Assembly: GCA_025923975.1 (NCBI GenBank) | Contig: JAICEV010000027.1 | Coordinates: forward strand, 1-16,459 | Source: Propionibacteriaceae bacterium | Lineage (GTDB): Bacteria; Actinomycetota; Actinomycetes; Propionibacteriales; Propionibacteriaceae | Direction of reading: 5' to 3' | DNA: 16,459 nt | In this document: positions 1 to 7,284 of the stretch, one piece after another | Numbering within the stretch: the stretch's first letter is position 1 | How the letters are laid out: every line of letters begins with the position of its first letter | The notes under the pieces: model-generated | What the model saw: the letters and a program-made list of their open reading frames with translations, nothing else | Told to the model about the DNA's origin: nothing | Database searches by the model: none | Position numbers and translations under genes: made by a program

Positions 1-563
1 ATTTGATCATCATCGTCACCTGGCTCGACGTCGATCTTCCAGGAGCGCTTTGGCGCGTAAAGGGTCATGTTGCCAGAGCTCTTCAACGAGAAGGTGCTTG
101 TTGTGAACAGCACGCCCTCGGGTCCGGGACTTGGAATGTGCCGCTGATCGACCGGATCGGCTGGCCAGAGTGAAATCCGAGCCGAGCCCGAGGCTGTCAC
201 TGGTTCCTTCAGCAACGCTTCTCCCGACGGCCAGTCGGTAATCGAGACGACGTACAGCGGCTGGTCGAAAAAGGTGTCGGCGTCGATCGTTGCCTGCTGG
301 AGCTGCTGGACAATCAGGCCTTCCGGCGTCACCGCACCTGTGTCGTCGCGCAGCCGAAGGGTGTCCGCCCCAGCGGCAAGATCAGCGAACAATGTGTCGA
401 ACTCTGACCGGGTTCGCAATGTAGCGTCGCCGCGTCCCGCCCGCTCATTCGTCTTTTCAGCGAGTTCCCGCGTCCACCCACTGGGCAGATTTGTGACGAC
501 AATCGCGCGGTCATCGAACAACCGCCGGAAGCCTCCTGCGTCCAGGAACTCAGCCACATTCAC
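1..563 (-). CDS. Hypothetical protein, 3' end outside window
   Basis: The reading frame is open from a GTG at 563 to the window edge, giving 187 full codons with no stop in view. A GAGG Shine-Dalgarno lies 7 nt before this GTG, and an in-frame TGA at 575-573 closes the frame upstream; GTG at 557 is the only near alternative. Third positions are G/C-rich, as in a real gene. The N-terminus reads VNVAEFLDAGGFRRLFDD and has no signal peptide or membrane segment. The visible end has SLKSSGNMTLYAPKRSWKI followed by an acidic run. That G-N-x-T...PK+S pattern faintly recalls the start of CotH-kinase-like domains, but this is only a weak resemblance. The family is not recognised. It is transcribed away from the GlcD-like gene. 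The ATG-started frame at 559 in this same stretch is a shadow. Confidence 0.7.
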   Translation of the reverse strand, partial: MNVAEFLDAGGFRRLFDDRAIVVTNLPSGWTRELAEKTNERAGRGDATLRTRSEFDTLFADLAAGADTLRLRDDTGAVTPEGLIVQQLQQATIDADTFFDQPLYVVSITDWPSGEALLKEPVTASGSARISLWPADPVDQRHIPSPGPEGVLFTTSTFSLKSSGNMTLYAPKRSWKIDVEPGDDDDQ

Positions 564-583
564 CCGCCCGCCTCAAAAGTGCC

Positions 584-613
584 AATCTAACGACGAGCAT
601 CGGAACGGGTCAA
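584..613 (-). promoter_or_regulatory. Candidate sigma-70-type promoter for the left-edge gene
   Basis: On the minus strand a TTGACC -35 (613-608) and a TAGATT -10 (589-584) are separated by 18 nt; read one base earlier, the -10 is TTAGAT with a 17-nt spacer. The expected transcription start near 577 leaves a very short leader that still includes the GAGG ribosome site before GTG 563. This is a pattern match only. Confidence 0.45.
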
Positions 614-686
614 CGTCAGGGCAAAGGCTCCTGATCGGAACCATGCTTGGATGACATCGCGGGCGTGACGACTGAAAGAGGACACC

Positions 687-2062
687 ATGAACAGCGCCGA
701 GGTCCTCGCGGCGCTGGCAGCAGCGCTGCCATCGGATGCGCTAATCGTCGACCCTGACGTCACTCGAAGTCTGAGCCACGACGAGGCCGAATGGGCTCCG
801 GTCGGCGAACCCATCGCGCTGATCAGGGCAACATCGAGTGATCAGGTCGCCACTACCGTACGGATCTGCGCAAGGTTTGGAGTGCCGGTGACGGCGCGCG
901 GTGCCGGCACCGGCCTATCCGGTGGAGCCAACGCCATCGAGGGCGGCGTGATCATCGCGCTCGACCGGCTGAACCAGATCCGCTTGATCGATCCGTTGGA
1001 GCGGCTGGCGGTGGTCCAGGCCGGTGTGATCAACGACGAGCTGCGCGCGACGGCCGCGGAGCAGGGGCTCTGGTATCCGCCCGATCCGGCCAGCTCACCC
1101 TGGTCGACCATTGGAGGCAACATCGCCACCAACGCCGGCGGTGTGTGCTGCGTCAAGTACGGCGTAACCAAGGACTATGTGCTTGCCCTTGAGGTCGTGA
1201 CAGGAACCGGCGATCTGGTACGGCTGGGCCGGGTGACCGCTAAAGGTGTCGCCGGCTATGACCTGGTCGCGCTCATGGTCGGCTCCGAAGGCACTCTCGG
1301 CATCATCACCGAGGCAACGGTGCGGCTCAAGCCGCTTCCCGCCGCGCCGCGTACGATCGTCGGCTACTTCAGCTCGACTGTCGACGCCGGCGAAGCAGCG
1401 CAGGCAGTCGCCCGGCGGGCATCGTCCCGTCGGCGCTGGAATTGATCGATCGGCATTGTCTTGCTGCCGTTGACCAGTGGAAGAACATGGGTCTCTCCCT
1501 CGAAGCCGACGTCGTGCTGCTGGGCCGGATTGATGATCAAGGTGTGATCGGCGATGACTACGCTGATCAGATGCTGGCCTGCTTCGAGGCCACGGGCGCT
1601 ACCTGGGCCGCGCGGTCGACCGATGAGGAGGAGGCCGAGGCACTCTTTGCGGCACGCCGTTTGGCCTATCCGGCGCTCGAGCGGCTGGGTCCGGTGCTGA
1701 CCGAGGACGTGTGCGTACCGATCGGTGCAGTGCCCGAGATGTTGGCACGTATCGAGCAGATCGCCACCAAGCACCACATTTTGATCGCAAGCATTGCCCA
1801 CATCGGCGACGGCAATCTGCATCCGTTGCTCATTGCGGAGCCTGGCGACACGGCGGCCCGGGATCGCGCGAAGCTCGCGTTCGAGGAGATCCTCACCGAT
1901 GCGCTTGATCTTGGGGGCACCGTGACGGGCGAGCACGGCGTTGGTCTCCTCAAGCGCGGCGGGCTCTCCCGAGAACTCTCCCCCACGGTGCTCGAGATGC
2001 ATCGCGCCGTCAAGGCCGCGCTCGATCCTCACCACATCCTCAATCCCGGCAAGATCTTCTGA
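687..2062 (+). pseudogene. GlcD-type FAD-binding oxidase (glycolate/D-lactate type), frameshifted
   Basis: The two frames 687-1445 and 1442-2062 together encode one protein of about 458 residues, the normal size of the GlcD/D-lactate dehydrogenase family. These flavoproteins oxidise 2-hydroxy acids to 2-oxo acids. The first part holds the FAD-binding PCMH domain: ARGAGTGLSGGANAIEGGV, then PPDPASSPWSTIGGNIATNA and GSEGTLGIITEATVRLKPLP. The second part holds the C-terminal FAD-oxidase domain: HIGDGNLHP, GTVTGEHGVGLLK and the typical ending HHILNPGKIF. The start ATG 687 follows AGAGGACACC. The frame breaks near 1413: before it the protein reads through AVAR, after it AGIVPSALELIDRH continues in another frame. 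Both halves are otherwise well conserved, so this is either a recent mutation or a one-base sequencing deletion. No GlcE/GlcF partner is adjacent. The exact substrate is not determinable. Confidence 0.85.
1409..1419 (+). other. Frameshift site in the GlcD-like gene
   Basis: The short tract gcccggcggg is where frame 1 loses and frame 2 gains family-like sequence. One extra base around 1413-1415 would restore a continuous AVA-x-AGIVPSALEL reading. A run of C and G like this is prone both to slippage and to base-calling errors. Confidence 0.75.
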
Positions 2063-2144
2063 CCTCGGGTGGGTAGTTCACCTTGATGTGAGATCTTGTG
2101 ATCTTGGGTTGATTAGCTGAGTCCGCGGGCATAGGACTGCTATG

Positions 2145-2153
2145 TAAGGAGGT
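2145..2153 (+). promoter_or_regulatory. Strong ribosome-binding site fixing a GTG start
   Basis: TAAGGAGGT is a near-perfect Shine-Dalgarno sequence and lies 8 nt before GTG 2162. This supports the GTG over the ATGs at codons 3 and 4 of the CYTH-CHAD gene. Confidence 0.75.
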
Positions 2154-2161
2154 CGGATCGA

Positions 2162-3589
2162 GTGCGAATGATGACAGAGCAAGAGGACAAGTTCGAGGTC
2201 GACTCGGACTGGGTGCCTCCGCAGCTCGCGGAGCTTCTGCCCGCCGGCGGCCATCTTGATCAAGAAGTGCGCAAGCTTCACAACACCTATTTCGACACCC
2301 CGGGTGCCGGTCTGCGGCTGTTCGGAATAACGCTGCGGCGTCGCGTCGGAGGCTCAGAGACCGGCTGGCAGTTGAAGGTTCCCAGTGGGTCGGCACGGAC
2401 GGAACTGCAAAGCGGCTCGCGAGCCAAGAAGCTTCCGGCCGTGTTGGCGCAAGGCGTGGAGGGTCTGCGAGCCGGCGAGAGCCTGGAGCCCGTCGCAACG
2501 ATGGTGACGACCCGAACGGCGTACCGACTTCTCAACGCCGACGGTGAGCTGGTGTTGGAAGTTGCCGATGATCAGGTGGAATCCGGGCCGCCCGATGGTG
2601 AGTCGACGCTGCACTCGTGGCGTGAGATAGAAGTGGAGCTGGGCCCAGCCGGCAAGAAGAAGGATCTGAAGCGGGCACGGAAGTTGCTGCAGGATGCCGG
2701 TGCGTCACCGAGCACCAGTCGAACCAAACTGGATCGAGCCCTAGGCCCGGCATTGGACGGTCAGATATCGGCGGTTGAGCCGGACACAGTCGGTGAGCTG
2801 GTGGCCGCGTACGTGGCAGCTCAATGCGATGTGCTGGCCAGCAACGACGTCGGAATCCGCACAGGCACGCCAGCGGTGCACAAGACCCGGGTGGCAGCTC
2901 GCCGCCTGCGCAGTACGCTGCGGATCTTCAGCGATGTATTCGACGCTGCTGCAGCTGAAGAGCTCGACAACGAATTGCAGTGGTACGCCGACCTGCTTGG
3001 TCAGGTGCGCGACCGGGACATTCTGAGTAGCCGACTGACCCATCAGATCGCCGAACTGCCGAAGGAGCAGGTTCGCGGACAAGTCGAACGGAAGATCATC
3101 GAGACTCTCGCTGCGGAACGTCAACAAGCCGTGAACCGGCTGAACCGGGGAATGCGCACCGCGCGCTATAAGCACTTGGTGCAGCTGTTGCGTGGCTGGC
3201 GAGCAGCACCGCCGTTCACGGAGGCGGCCGCCGAGGACATCACAGCAGCCATCAAGTATGTAGAGAAGGCCAAGCAAACAGCTGACAAACGACTGCGGAA
3301 GGCCGGCGACGAAATCGAAAAGCTGCATCGGGCACGAAAGGCCATGAAGCGAGCGCGGTACGCCGCTGAACTGGTAGAACCAGCCGACAGTCAGATGAAG
3401 TCCATCGAGCGGGAAGCCGAGGAGCTCCAAACCATCCTGGGCGAGCACCAGGATGCCACCGTTTCCGCCGCTTTCCTCGCCACCATCAGCGCCGATAGGG
3501 ACGGGCAGCTCGACGGATTCACCTACGGCATATTGCTGGCCAACGAGCTGAATCGTGCAGCACAAATTCGTGCGTCAGTAAGGAGCTAG
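2162..3589 (+). CDS. CYTH-CHAD domain protein
   Basis: A 475-residue protein with a CYTH (triphosphate tunnel) domain in about residues 1-195 and a CHAD helical domain in about 225-470. The CYTH signature ExExK is seen as E6-Q-E8-D-K10, followed by DTPGAGLRLFGITLRRR and WQLKVPSG. CHAD domains are rich in conserved His, Arg and Lys. Here they appear as HKTRVAARRLRSTLRIF from H240, LGQVRDRDIL, HRARKAMKRARYAAEL from H389 and LGEHQDATVSAAFL. By family knowledge CYTH enzymes act on triphosphates such as polyphosphate or thiamine triphosphate, and CHAD domains bind polyphosphate, so a cytosolic polyphosphate-related role is inferred. It stands alone 99 nt after the GlcD-like gene, with no ppk or phosphate-transport gene beside it. 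Confidence 0.92.
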   Translation: MRMMTEQEDKFEVDSDWVPPQLAELLPAGGHLDQEVRKLHNTYFDTPGAGLRLFGITLRRRVGGSETGWQLKVPSGSARTELQSGSRAKKLPAVLAQGVEGLRAGESLEPVATMVTTRTAYRLLNADGELVLEVADDQVESGPPDGESTLHSWREIEVELGPAGKKKDLKRARKLLQDAGASPSTSRTKLDRALGPALDGQISAVEPDTVGELVAAYVAAQCDVLASNDVGIRTGTPAVHKTRVAARRLRSTLRIFSDVFDAAAAEELDNELQWYADLLGQVRDRDILSSRLTHQIAELPKEQVRGQVERKIIETLAAERQQAVNRLNRGMRTARYKHLVQLLRGWRAAPPFTEAAAEDITAAIKYVEKAKQTADKRLRKAGDEIEKLHRARKAMKRARYAAELVEPADSQMKSIEREAEELQTILGEHQDATVSAAFLATISADRDGQLDGFTYGILLANELNRAAQIRASVRS

Positions 3590-3639
3590 CCACCGAGCAG
3601 TTGGGCCTTTCTGTCAGTGCCGAGCGATAGAGATGCTGC

Positions 3640-4035
3640 ATGACTGCTGAATCTGAGCTTGCCCCGGTGCTGCATATCGAACGTGAGCTGAGACATCTAT
3701 CGGTGGAGCTAACGCAGCCGAAGCTGGGCGAATGCATGCACTGCTACGTCTATCGGATGCTCGAGTTCGGCTGCACTGGACTCCGCTGGGCTGAGCGCTA
3801 CCGCAACTTGAAGGCACCTCGGGCTACCGCTTTGCATAGACGTCTGATGTCCAAGGGCGCGGGTTGCGACTGTGAAATCTTCATGAATGGTTGGAGCCTG
3901 CGCCGCACATATCAACTGTGGGACCCGGAGACCGAGGAATACAGCTATCCCGAGGAGCTGCCAGCCTGCCGGGGAGTGCGAGCTGGTTCTGTCCAGCCGT
4001 GTGGTCTGTGGACCACCCACTACCGGTGGTGGTAG
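3640..4035 (+). CDS. DUF2695-type cysteine-rich protein
   Basis: A 131-residue soluble protein of unknown function. The sequence GECMHCYVYRMLEFGC...LRWAERYRNLKAPRATAL...GAGCDCEIFMNGW matches my memory of the actinobacterial DUF2695 family, which keeps a C-rich loop, an LRW-type helix and a CDCE motif. Cysteines are at 32, 35, 45, 76, 78, 110 and 121; C32-x-x-C35 with C76-x-C78 could bind a metal, which is inference. The last 30 residues, including the aromatic end HYRWW, look less family-like. The start ATG 3640 has only a weak AGAG upstream. The gene lies 50 nt after the CYTH-CHAD gene and 104 nt before the membrane protein, and may be transcribed with either. Confidence 0.75.
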   Translation: MTAESELAPVLHIERELRHLSVELTQPKLGECMHCYVYRMLEFGCTGLRWAERYRNLKAPRATALHRRLMSKGAGCDCEIFMNGWSLRRTYQLWDPETEEYSYPEELPACRGVRAGSVQPCGLWTTHYRWW

Positions 4036-4139
4036 GCACCTTCAGATCCTTGATCACCCCCAGCGCCGCGGGTAGGAGGATACTGGTTTGGATGGAGCAC
4101 GCGCAGTGCGCGGTTCACTGATCCGTAGAGGAGTAAGCC

Positions 4140-4421
4140 ATGTTCGACATAATTGGAACCATCATCTTCGGAGCAGTGATCGGCGTGCTCGCACGAATCG
4201 TGATACCAGGCAAGCAGGCGTACGGATGGTTCGTCACGGTTTTGCTCGGCATTGCCGGCGCCTTGATCGGTTACTGGTTGTGGGGGCTTCTCGGCGGTAG
4301 CAACACATTTGGCATCGACTGGATCCGGTGGGTGATCAGCGTAGCCGGGGCGGCGATTTTGAGCTTTGCGTACACGGCGATCACGCGCAAGGGCAAGAGC
4401 GAGACAGGCACGACCACCTAG
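4140..4421 (+). CDS. GlsB/YeaQ/YmgE-family small membrane protein
   Basis: A 93-residue integral membrane protein with three hydrophobic helices: about 3-21 (IIGTIIFGAVIGVLARIVI), 28-50 (YGWFVTVLLGIAGALIGYWL) and 62-83 (WIRWVISVAGAAILSFAYTA). The tail ITRKGKSETGTTT is short and charged. The G-A-V-I-G-V-L-A-R...P-G-K motif after the first helix is characteristic of the 'transglycosylase-associated' family. That name is historical: members are small stress-linked membrane proteins with no proven enzymatic role. Start ATG 4140 follows AGAGGAGTAAGCC, a good ribosome site. The length is typical of the family. Confidence 0.9.
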   Translation: MFDIIGTIIFGAVIGVLARIVIPGKQAYGWFVTVLLGIAGALIGYWLWGLLGGSNTFGIDWIRWVISVAGAAILSFAYTAITRKGKSETGTTT

Positions 4422-4438
4422 GTCGTCGGAGCGTCCAA

Positions 4439-4692
4439 AAGGCTCAGCAGCTCTATCTGCCGTCGGCAGACGACTTCGTCTTGGTGGATGTGCCGGACCT
4501 GCAGTTGCGATCATTCACCTTGGCCCCAACAGCGAGGAAGTCGCGACCCTCGCCCGGCTGCATCACGAGTTCCTCCCAGAGCACGATCTCGTCCCCAACG
4601 GTCATCACCACGAGATCTATTTGAACGATCCGAAGCGCGGCGCCCGAGAACTCAAGACCGTGCTACGCCAGCCCGTCCGGCACGTGGCCTAG
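4439..4692 (+). pseudogene. Remnant of a GyrI-like small-molecule-binding protein, middle deleted
   Basis: Two family-like pieces lie in different frames. From 4439 one frame reads KAQQLYLPSADDFVLVDVPD, which resembles the N-terminal strand of single-domain GyrI-like proteins. From about 4507 the next frame reads AIIHLGPNSEEVATLARLHH, then GHHHEIYLNDPKRGARELK and TVLRQPV before TAG 4690-4692; this resembles the C-terminal part of the same family. An intact protein of this type is roughly 200 residues, so about 100 residues between the pieces are missing and the frame changes at the junction near 4503-4510. There is no convincing start codon or ribosome site. This is an old deletion remnant just downstream of the GlsB-like gene, not a functional gene. 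Confidence 0.65.
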
Positions 4693-4694
4693 CC

Positions 4695-4798
4695 GCTCGG
4701 GGGTACGTTTTGCAGCACAACCGCAACGATGACCCGCCGCAGGCCGGCTCGGGGGTACATTTCGCAGCACAAGCGTAAAGACGACCCTGCGGCGGCCG
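4695..4798 (+). repeat. Imperfect 52-bp tandem duplication, with a partial third copy
   Basis: Copy A (4695-4746) and copy B (4747-4798) align without gaps with 42 of 52 bases identical. Both begin gctcgggggtac and share gcagcacaa. A decayed third start, ttgggcgtacatc, follows at 4801. Several of the ten differences fall three bases apart (repeat positions 27, 30, 33, 36 and 42). In the matching frame both copies read ARGY(V/I)-x-QH-x-R-x-DDP. Since 52 is not a multiple of three, the copies are in different frames. Confidence 0.75.
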
Positions 4799-4829
4799 CC
4801 TTGGGCGTACATCCGGATCCATCGGCCAG

Positions 4830-5699
4830 TCAGTACCGGCGTAGAAACTCCGCAACCTCGCTAATATCTCGCTCCCCCATCCCAGCCTCGACTGCTTCAG
4901 CGACCAGCTGCCGGCTGGCCTCCGCCTGATCCATACGGGCTCCGGTTAGCTGCGCCAGGTCATGGATATGCTTTTGATCTTTAGCGACCAGGTCCAGGCT
5001 GAACGCGACTGGAACCTCACCAGGCCGGAGGAAAGCCTCTCGTTTGTACTTCACGTACGGCGCCCCCGCGGCGCCGGCCTCGAAGACGTCGTACGCCGCA
5101 TCCCGAGTGAGTCCGGCCTTCTCAGCAAGCACAAGCGCTTCGCTAACCGAAACATTCAGCGAGTGAACCAAGGAATTCACCACTAGCTTCATAGTGGCGC
5201 CGGCCCCGACGTCGCCGAGATGGAAGACCGTCTTCGCAAATGCGTCCAGCACAGGCAGCACGCGAGCAAGGGCAGTCTGGTCTCCGCCGACCATCACGGT
5301 GATCGTTCCTGATTCGACGACCGAGACGCTTCCCGAAACCGGCGTATCGAGCAGAATCGCATCTTTCTCAGCGACCAGCGGTGCCAGGCTGCGGACCGTC
5401 GAGGGGGCAACTGTGCTGGCCTCGCACACGATGGCACCTTGCTGCAAACCTGCGATCAGTCCGTCGTCGGCCAGGTATGTGGCCATCAATGCCGCGTCGT
5501 CGGCGAGGGATATCAGACACACCTCGGCGAAGGCTGCCGCCTCCCGGGCGGAGTCGGCGACCTGCGCATTCGTACGCCGCGCGACCTCCTCAGCACGCGA
5601 ACGTGTGCGGTTGAACACCGTCAGGTCGTGGCCGGCGCCCGCCACCCCCCCGCCCATTGCGCGTCCCCTACGGCCGGCGCCCCCCAGTGCCACTCGCAT
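4830..5699 (-). CDS. NAD(P)-dependent beta-hydroxyacid dehydrogenase (HIBADH-like)
   Basis: A 289-residue protein of the 3-hydroxyisobutyrate/tartronate-semialdehyde reductase family, which interconverts beta-hydroxy acids and semialdehydes or ketones with NAD(P). The Rossmann motif GxGxxG is G7-A-G9-R-R-G12, followed by VFNRT at 28-32, an Arg-Thr pair often linked to NADP preference. The substrate motif DTPVSGS is at 118-124 and the catalytic Lys is K171 in GAGATMKLVVNS, with N175 nearby. The C-terminal helical domain is complete. Residues 5-20 are unusually Gly-rich, and the usual GRMG is GRRG. This is the last gene of the operon and its ATG lies inside the end of the SDR reading frame (79-nt overlap). 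The expected role is the final oxidation or reduction of a pathway intermediate; the substrate is unknown. Confidence 0.88.
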   Translation of the reverse strand: MRVALGGAGRRGRAMGGGVAGAGHDLTVFNRTRSRAEEVARRTNAQVADSAREAAAFAEVCLISLADDAALMATYLADDGLIAGLQQGAIVCEASTVAPSTVRSLAPLVAEKDAILLDTPVSGSVSVVESGTITVMVGGDQTALARVLPVLDAFAKTVFHLGDVGAGATMKLVVNSLVHSLNVSVSEALVLAEKAGLTRDAAYDVFEAGAAGAPYVKYKREAFLRPGEVPVAFSLDLVAKDQKHIHDLAQLTGARMDQAEASRQLVAEAVEAGMGERDISEVAEFLRRY

Positions 5700-6394
5700 G
5701 GCACCAGCCCGCCCCCGTCGACGTACAGGTCGAGGCCGTTGACCGACCTGTTGCGGATCAGGAAGTCGACCCCGTCGACAATGTCCTCCATCGTCACACT
5801 TCGCCCAGTCGGCGTCGCTTGACGAACCCTCTCGGGAAACTCAGGGTTCTCCGACCAATACGGACTGTTCGCGACGATGCCCGGATGGATAGCGTTCACC
5901 CGGCGCGGTGCAAGCTGGACGACCAGAGCGTGCATGAGACCGGTGATGCCGGCGTTGACGGTACCGACGGTCATCCCGCCGGGATATGGACGGTCCTTGG
6001 CGCGTCCACCGAACAGCACAATCGAGCCGTCCTCCGCCAACCGGTCTCGCATCGCGCTGACGACGGCGGTGTAACCCAAAAGCTTCATGGTGACGAGATA
6101 TCGCGCCGAGGCAATGTTGTAGTTGTCGAGGGTGTTGGTATCTCGGGCGATAGCTGCAAATACGAGATGCCCGACTGCGCCTACGTCGGCCAACGCGTCG
6201 GCGACCTGCTCCGGCTCCGAGAGGTCCAAAGCGATACCACGTGTGTCGTCCCCGAGCTCATTAGCCACCGACTTGGCAGCCGAATCGTCCCGGCCGGTCA
6301 GTACTACTGACCAACCCTGTCCCGCGTAGAATCCGGCGATCTCCTTGCCGATACCATGCGTACCGCCGACGACCAGCAGTGCGGGCTGAGTCAT
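5621..6394 (-). CDS. SDR-family protein with atypical active site
   Basis: The start is ATG 6394, giving 257 residues: AGGGAGGT ends 6 nt upstream and the ATG overlaps the cupin stop as ATGA. The longer upstream extension of the open frame is shadow. The cofactor motif GGTHGIG is at 10-16, with TGRDD near 33-37 after beta-2. NAIHPG and the end GLDLYVDGG are typical of SDRs. The catalytic region is not: where classical enzymes have YxxxK, the aligned stretch PGGMTVGTVNAGITGL gives Thr142 and Val146, and the Ser site reads LFGGR. It may therefore be an atypical reductase or bind NAD(P) without classical catalysis. The last about 27 residues (from VPCEWHWGAP) run past the usual family end and overlap the next gene, so the true stop may have been shifted by an indel. 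Confidence 0.85.
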   Translation of the reverse strand: MTQPALLVVGGTHGIGKEIAGFYAGQGWSVVLTGRDDSAAKSVANELGDDTRGIALDLSEPEQVADALADVGAVGHLVFAAIARDTNTLDNYNIASARYLVTMKLLGYTAVVSAMRDRLAEDGSIVLFGGRAKDRPYPGGMTVGTVNAGITGLMHALVVQLAPRRVNAIHPGIVANSPYWSENPEFPERVRQATPTGRSVTMEDIVDGVDFLIRNRSVNGLDLYVDGGGLVPCEWHWGAPAVGDAQWAGGWRAPATT

Positions 6395-7284
6395 CCAAGT
6401 ACCTCCCTTAGGTAGTCCCAGTCGCGAGCGAACCGATAAGAATGCCTCCGCGGCGGCTGCGGCGCCTGGGTCTCGAGCCACCGAAGAGGACCACCGCCGA
6501 GGTTCCGGAAGGAGTGCGGGCAACCCACACCGGCCCAGGCGATGTCTCCGGCGCCGAGAACGACCGGTTTTCCGTCGAAGGTCGCTTCGGCCTCGCCTTC
6601 GAGGAAGAAGTACGTCTCCTCAAACGGGTGGTCGTGCGGGCCGGTGGCTCCATCCGGGTCGTACTGCACCATGAACATGGTCGACAGCTGGGCGCCCAGG
6701 TCGGAGTCGACCATCATCTTCACATTGATCCCTCCGTAGACGAGCAGCGCAGTGCGCATGCTTGCCGTGACCTCGAGCAGGTCCTGGCTCTGCTGGGCGG
6801 GGTCCATCTGTGACGGGGTGATCTTTCCGAAGTAACGATCGCGCGGGTCTCGCACATCGATATCGGCCGCCTCCTGGTATGCCGGCCCTGGCACGACGAA
6901 GGTGTCCTCCTGGTAGGCAGACCGCGGCCCCGGCGCCTGCATCTCGACCCAGCGCACCGGCAGCTGACTTTCGTTGCGCCACCGGTGGGGCATGGCGATC
7001 GGGACCACTCCGTATCCGCCCTCGGAGAGGCGGTACGACCCCTCGGCTGTGTCGATCACCGCCGTCCCCGTGACGACGTAGCAGCTCTCCTCGAACGAGT
7101 GCACGTGCCAGGGGATCGAACCGCCCGGATCCAGCTCGCTGATCACGAACCCGGTGTGCACGGCATGATCGTCTTCGCCGACCGCCATACAGCGCCGGTA
7201 GCCCGTCGCTCCCCCAGCCCATCCGGTTGTGGGAGCGACGAACTCGACCGCATCGGCGGGACGTACCAGGTGGCCTCCACTCAC
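6391..7284 (-). CDS. Double-cupin (bicupin) protein
   Basis: The start is GTG 7284, which overlaps the amidohydrolase stop as GTGA and gives 297 residues beginning MSGGHLVRPADAVEF. Two cupin barrels are present, each with a full set of metal ligands. The first has H60-V-H62, E65/E66 and H100 (AMPHRWRN). The second has H217-D-H219, E222/E223 and H257 (GCPHSFRN). The layout resembles double-cupin hydrolases such as ureidoglycine aminohydrolase and also double-cupin dioxygenases, so either hydrolysis or ring/bond cleavage with a bound divalent metal is possible. No signal peptide is seen. Coupled translation on both sides puts it in the same pathway as the amidohydrolase and the SDR. The substrate is unknown. 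Confidence 0.88.
   Translation of the reverse strand: MSGGHLVRPADAVEFVAPTTGWAGGATGYRRCMAVGEDDHAVHTGFVISELDPGGSIPWHVHSFEESCYVVTGTAVIDTAEGSYRLSEGGYGVVPIAMPHRWRNESQLPVRWVEMQAPGPRSAYQEDTFVVPGPAYQEAADIDVRDPRDRYFGKITPSQMDPAQQSQDLLEVTASMRTALLVYGGINVKMMVDSDLGAQLSTMFMVQYDPDGATGPHDHPFEETYFFLEGEAEATFDGKPVVLGAGDIAWAGVGCPHSFRNLGGGPLRWLETQAPQPPRRHSYRFARDWDYLREVLG

Noticed and set aside
274..654. Plus-strand 126-codon frame at the left end
   Set aside because: Ser/Arg/Pro-rich shadow of the minus-strand gene starting at 563.
2080..2120. Small hairpins after the GlcD-like gene as a terminator
   Set aside because: Stems are only 4-5 bp with no T-run.
2741..3565. 274-codon minus-strand frame opposite the CHAD domain
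   Set aside because: The plus strand carries clear CHAD motifs; the antisense protein has no recognisable features.
4695..4820. CRISPR or attachment-site interpretation of the 52-bp repeat
   Set aside because: The copies abut without spacers, and there is no Cas gene, integrase or tRNA gene.
6391..7284. Naming the double cupin as gentisate dioxygenase or ureidoglycine aminohydrolase
   Set aside because: Both cupin sites are intact, but no family-specific signature was recognised and the context does not decide.
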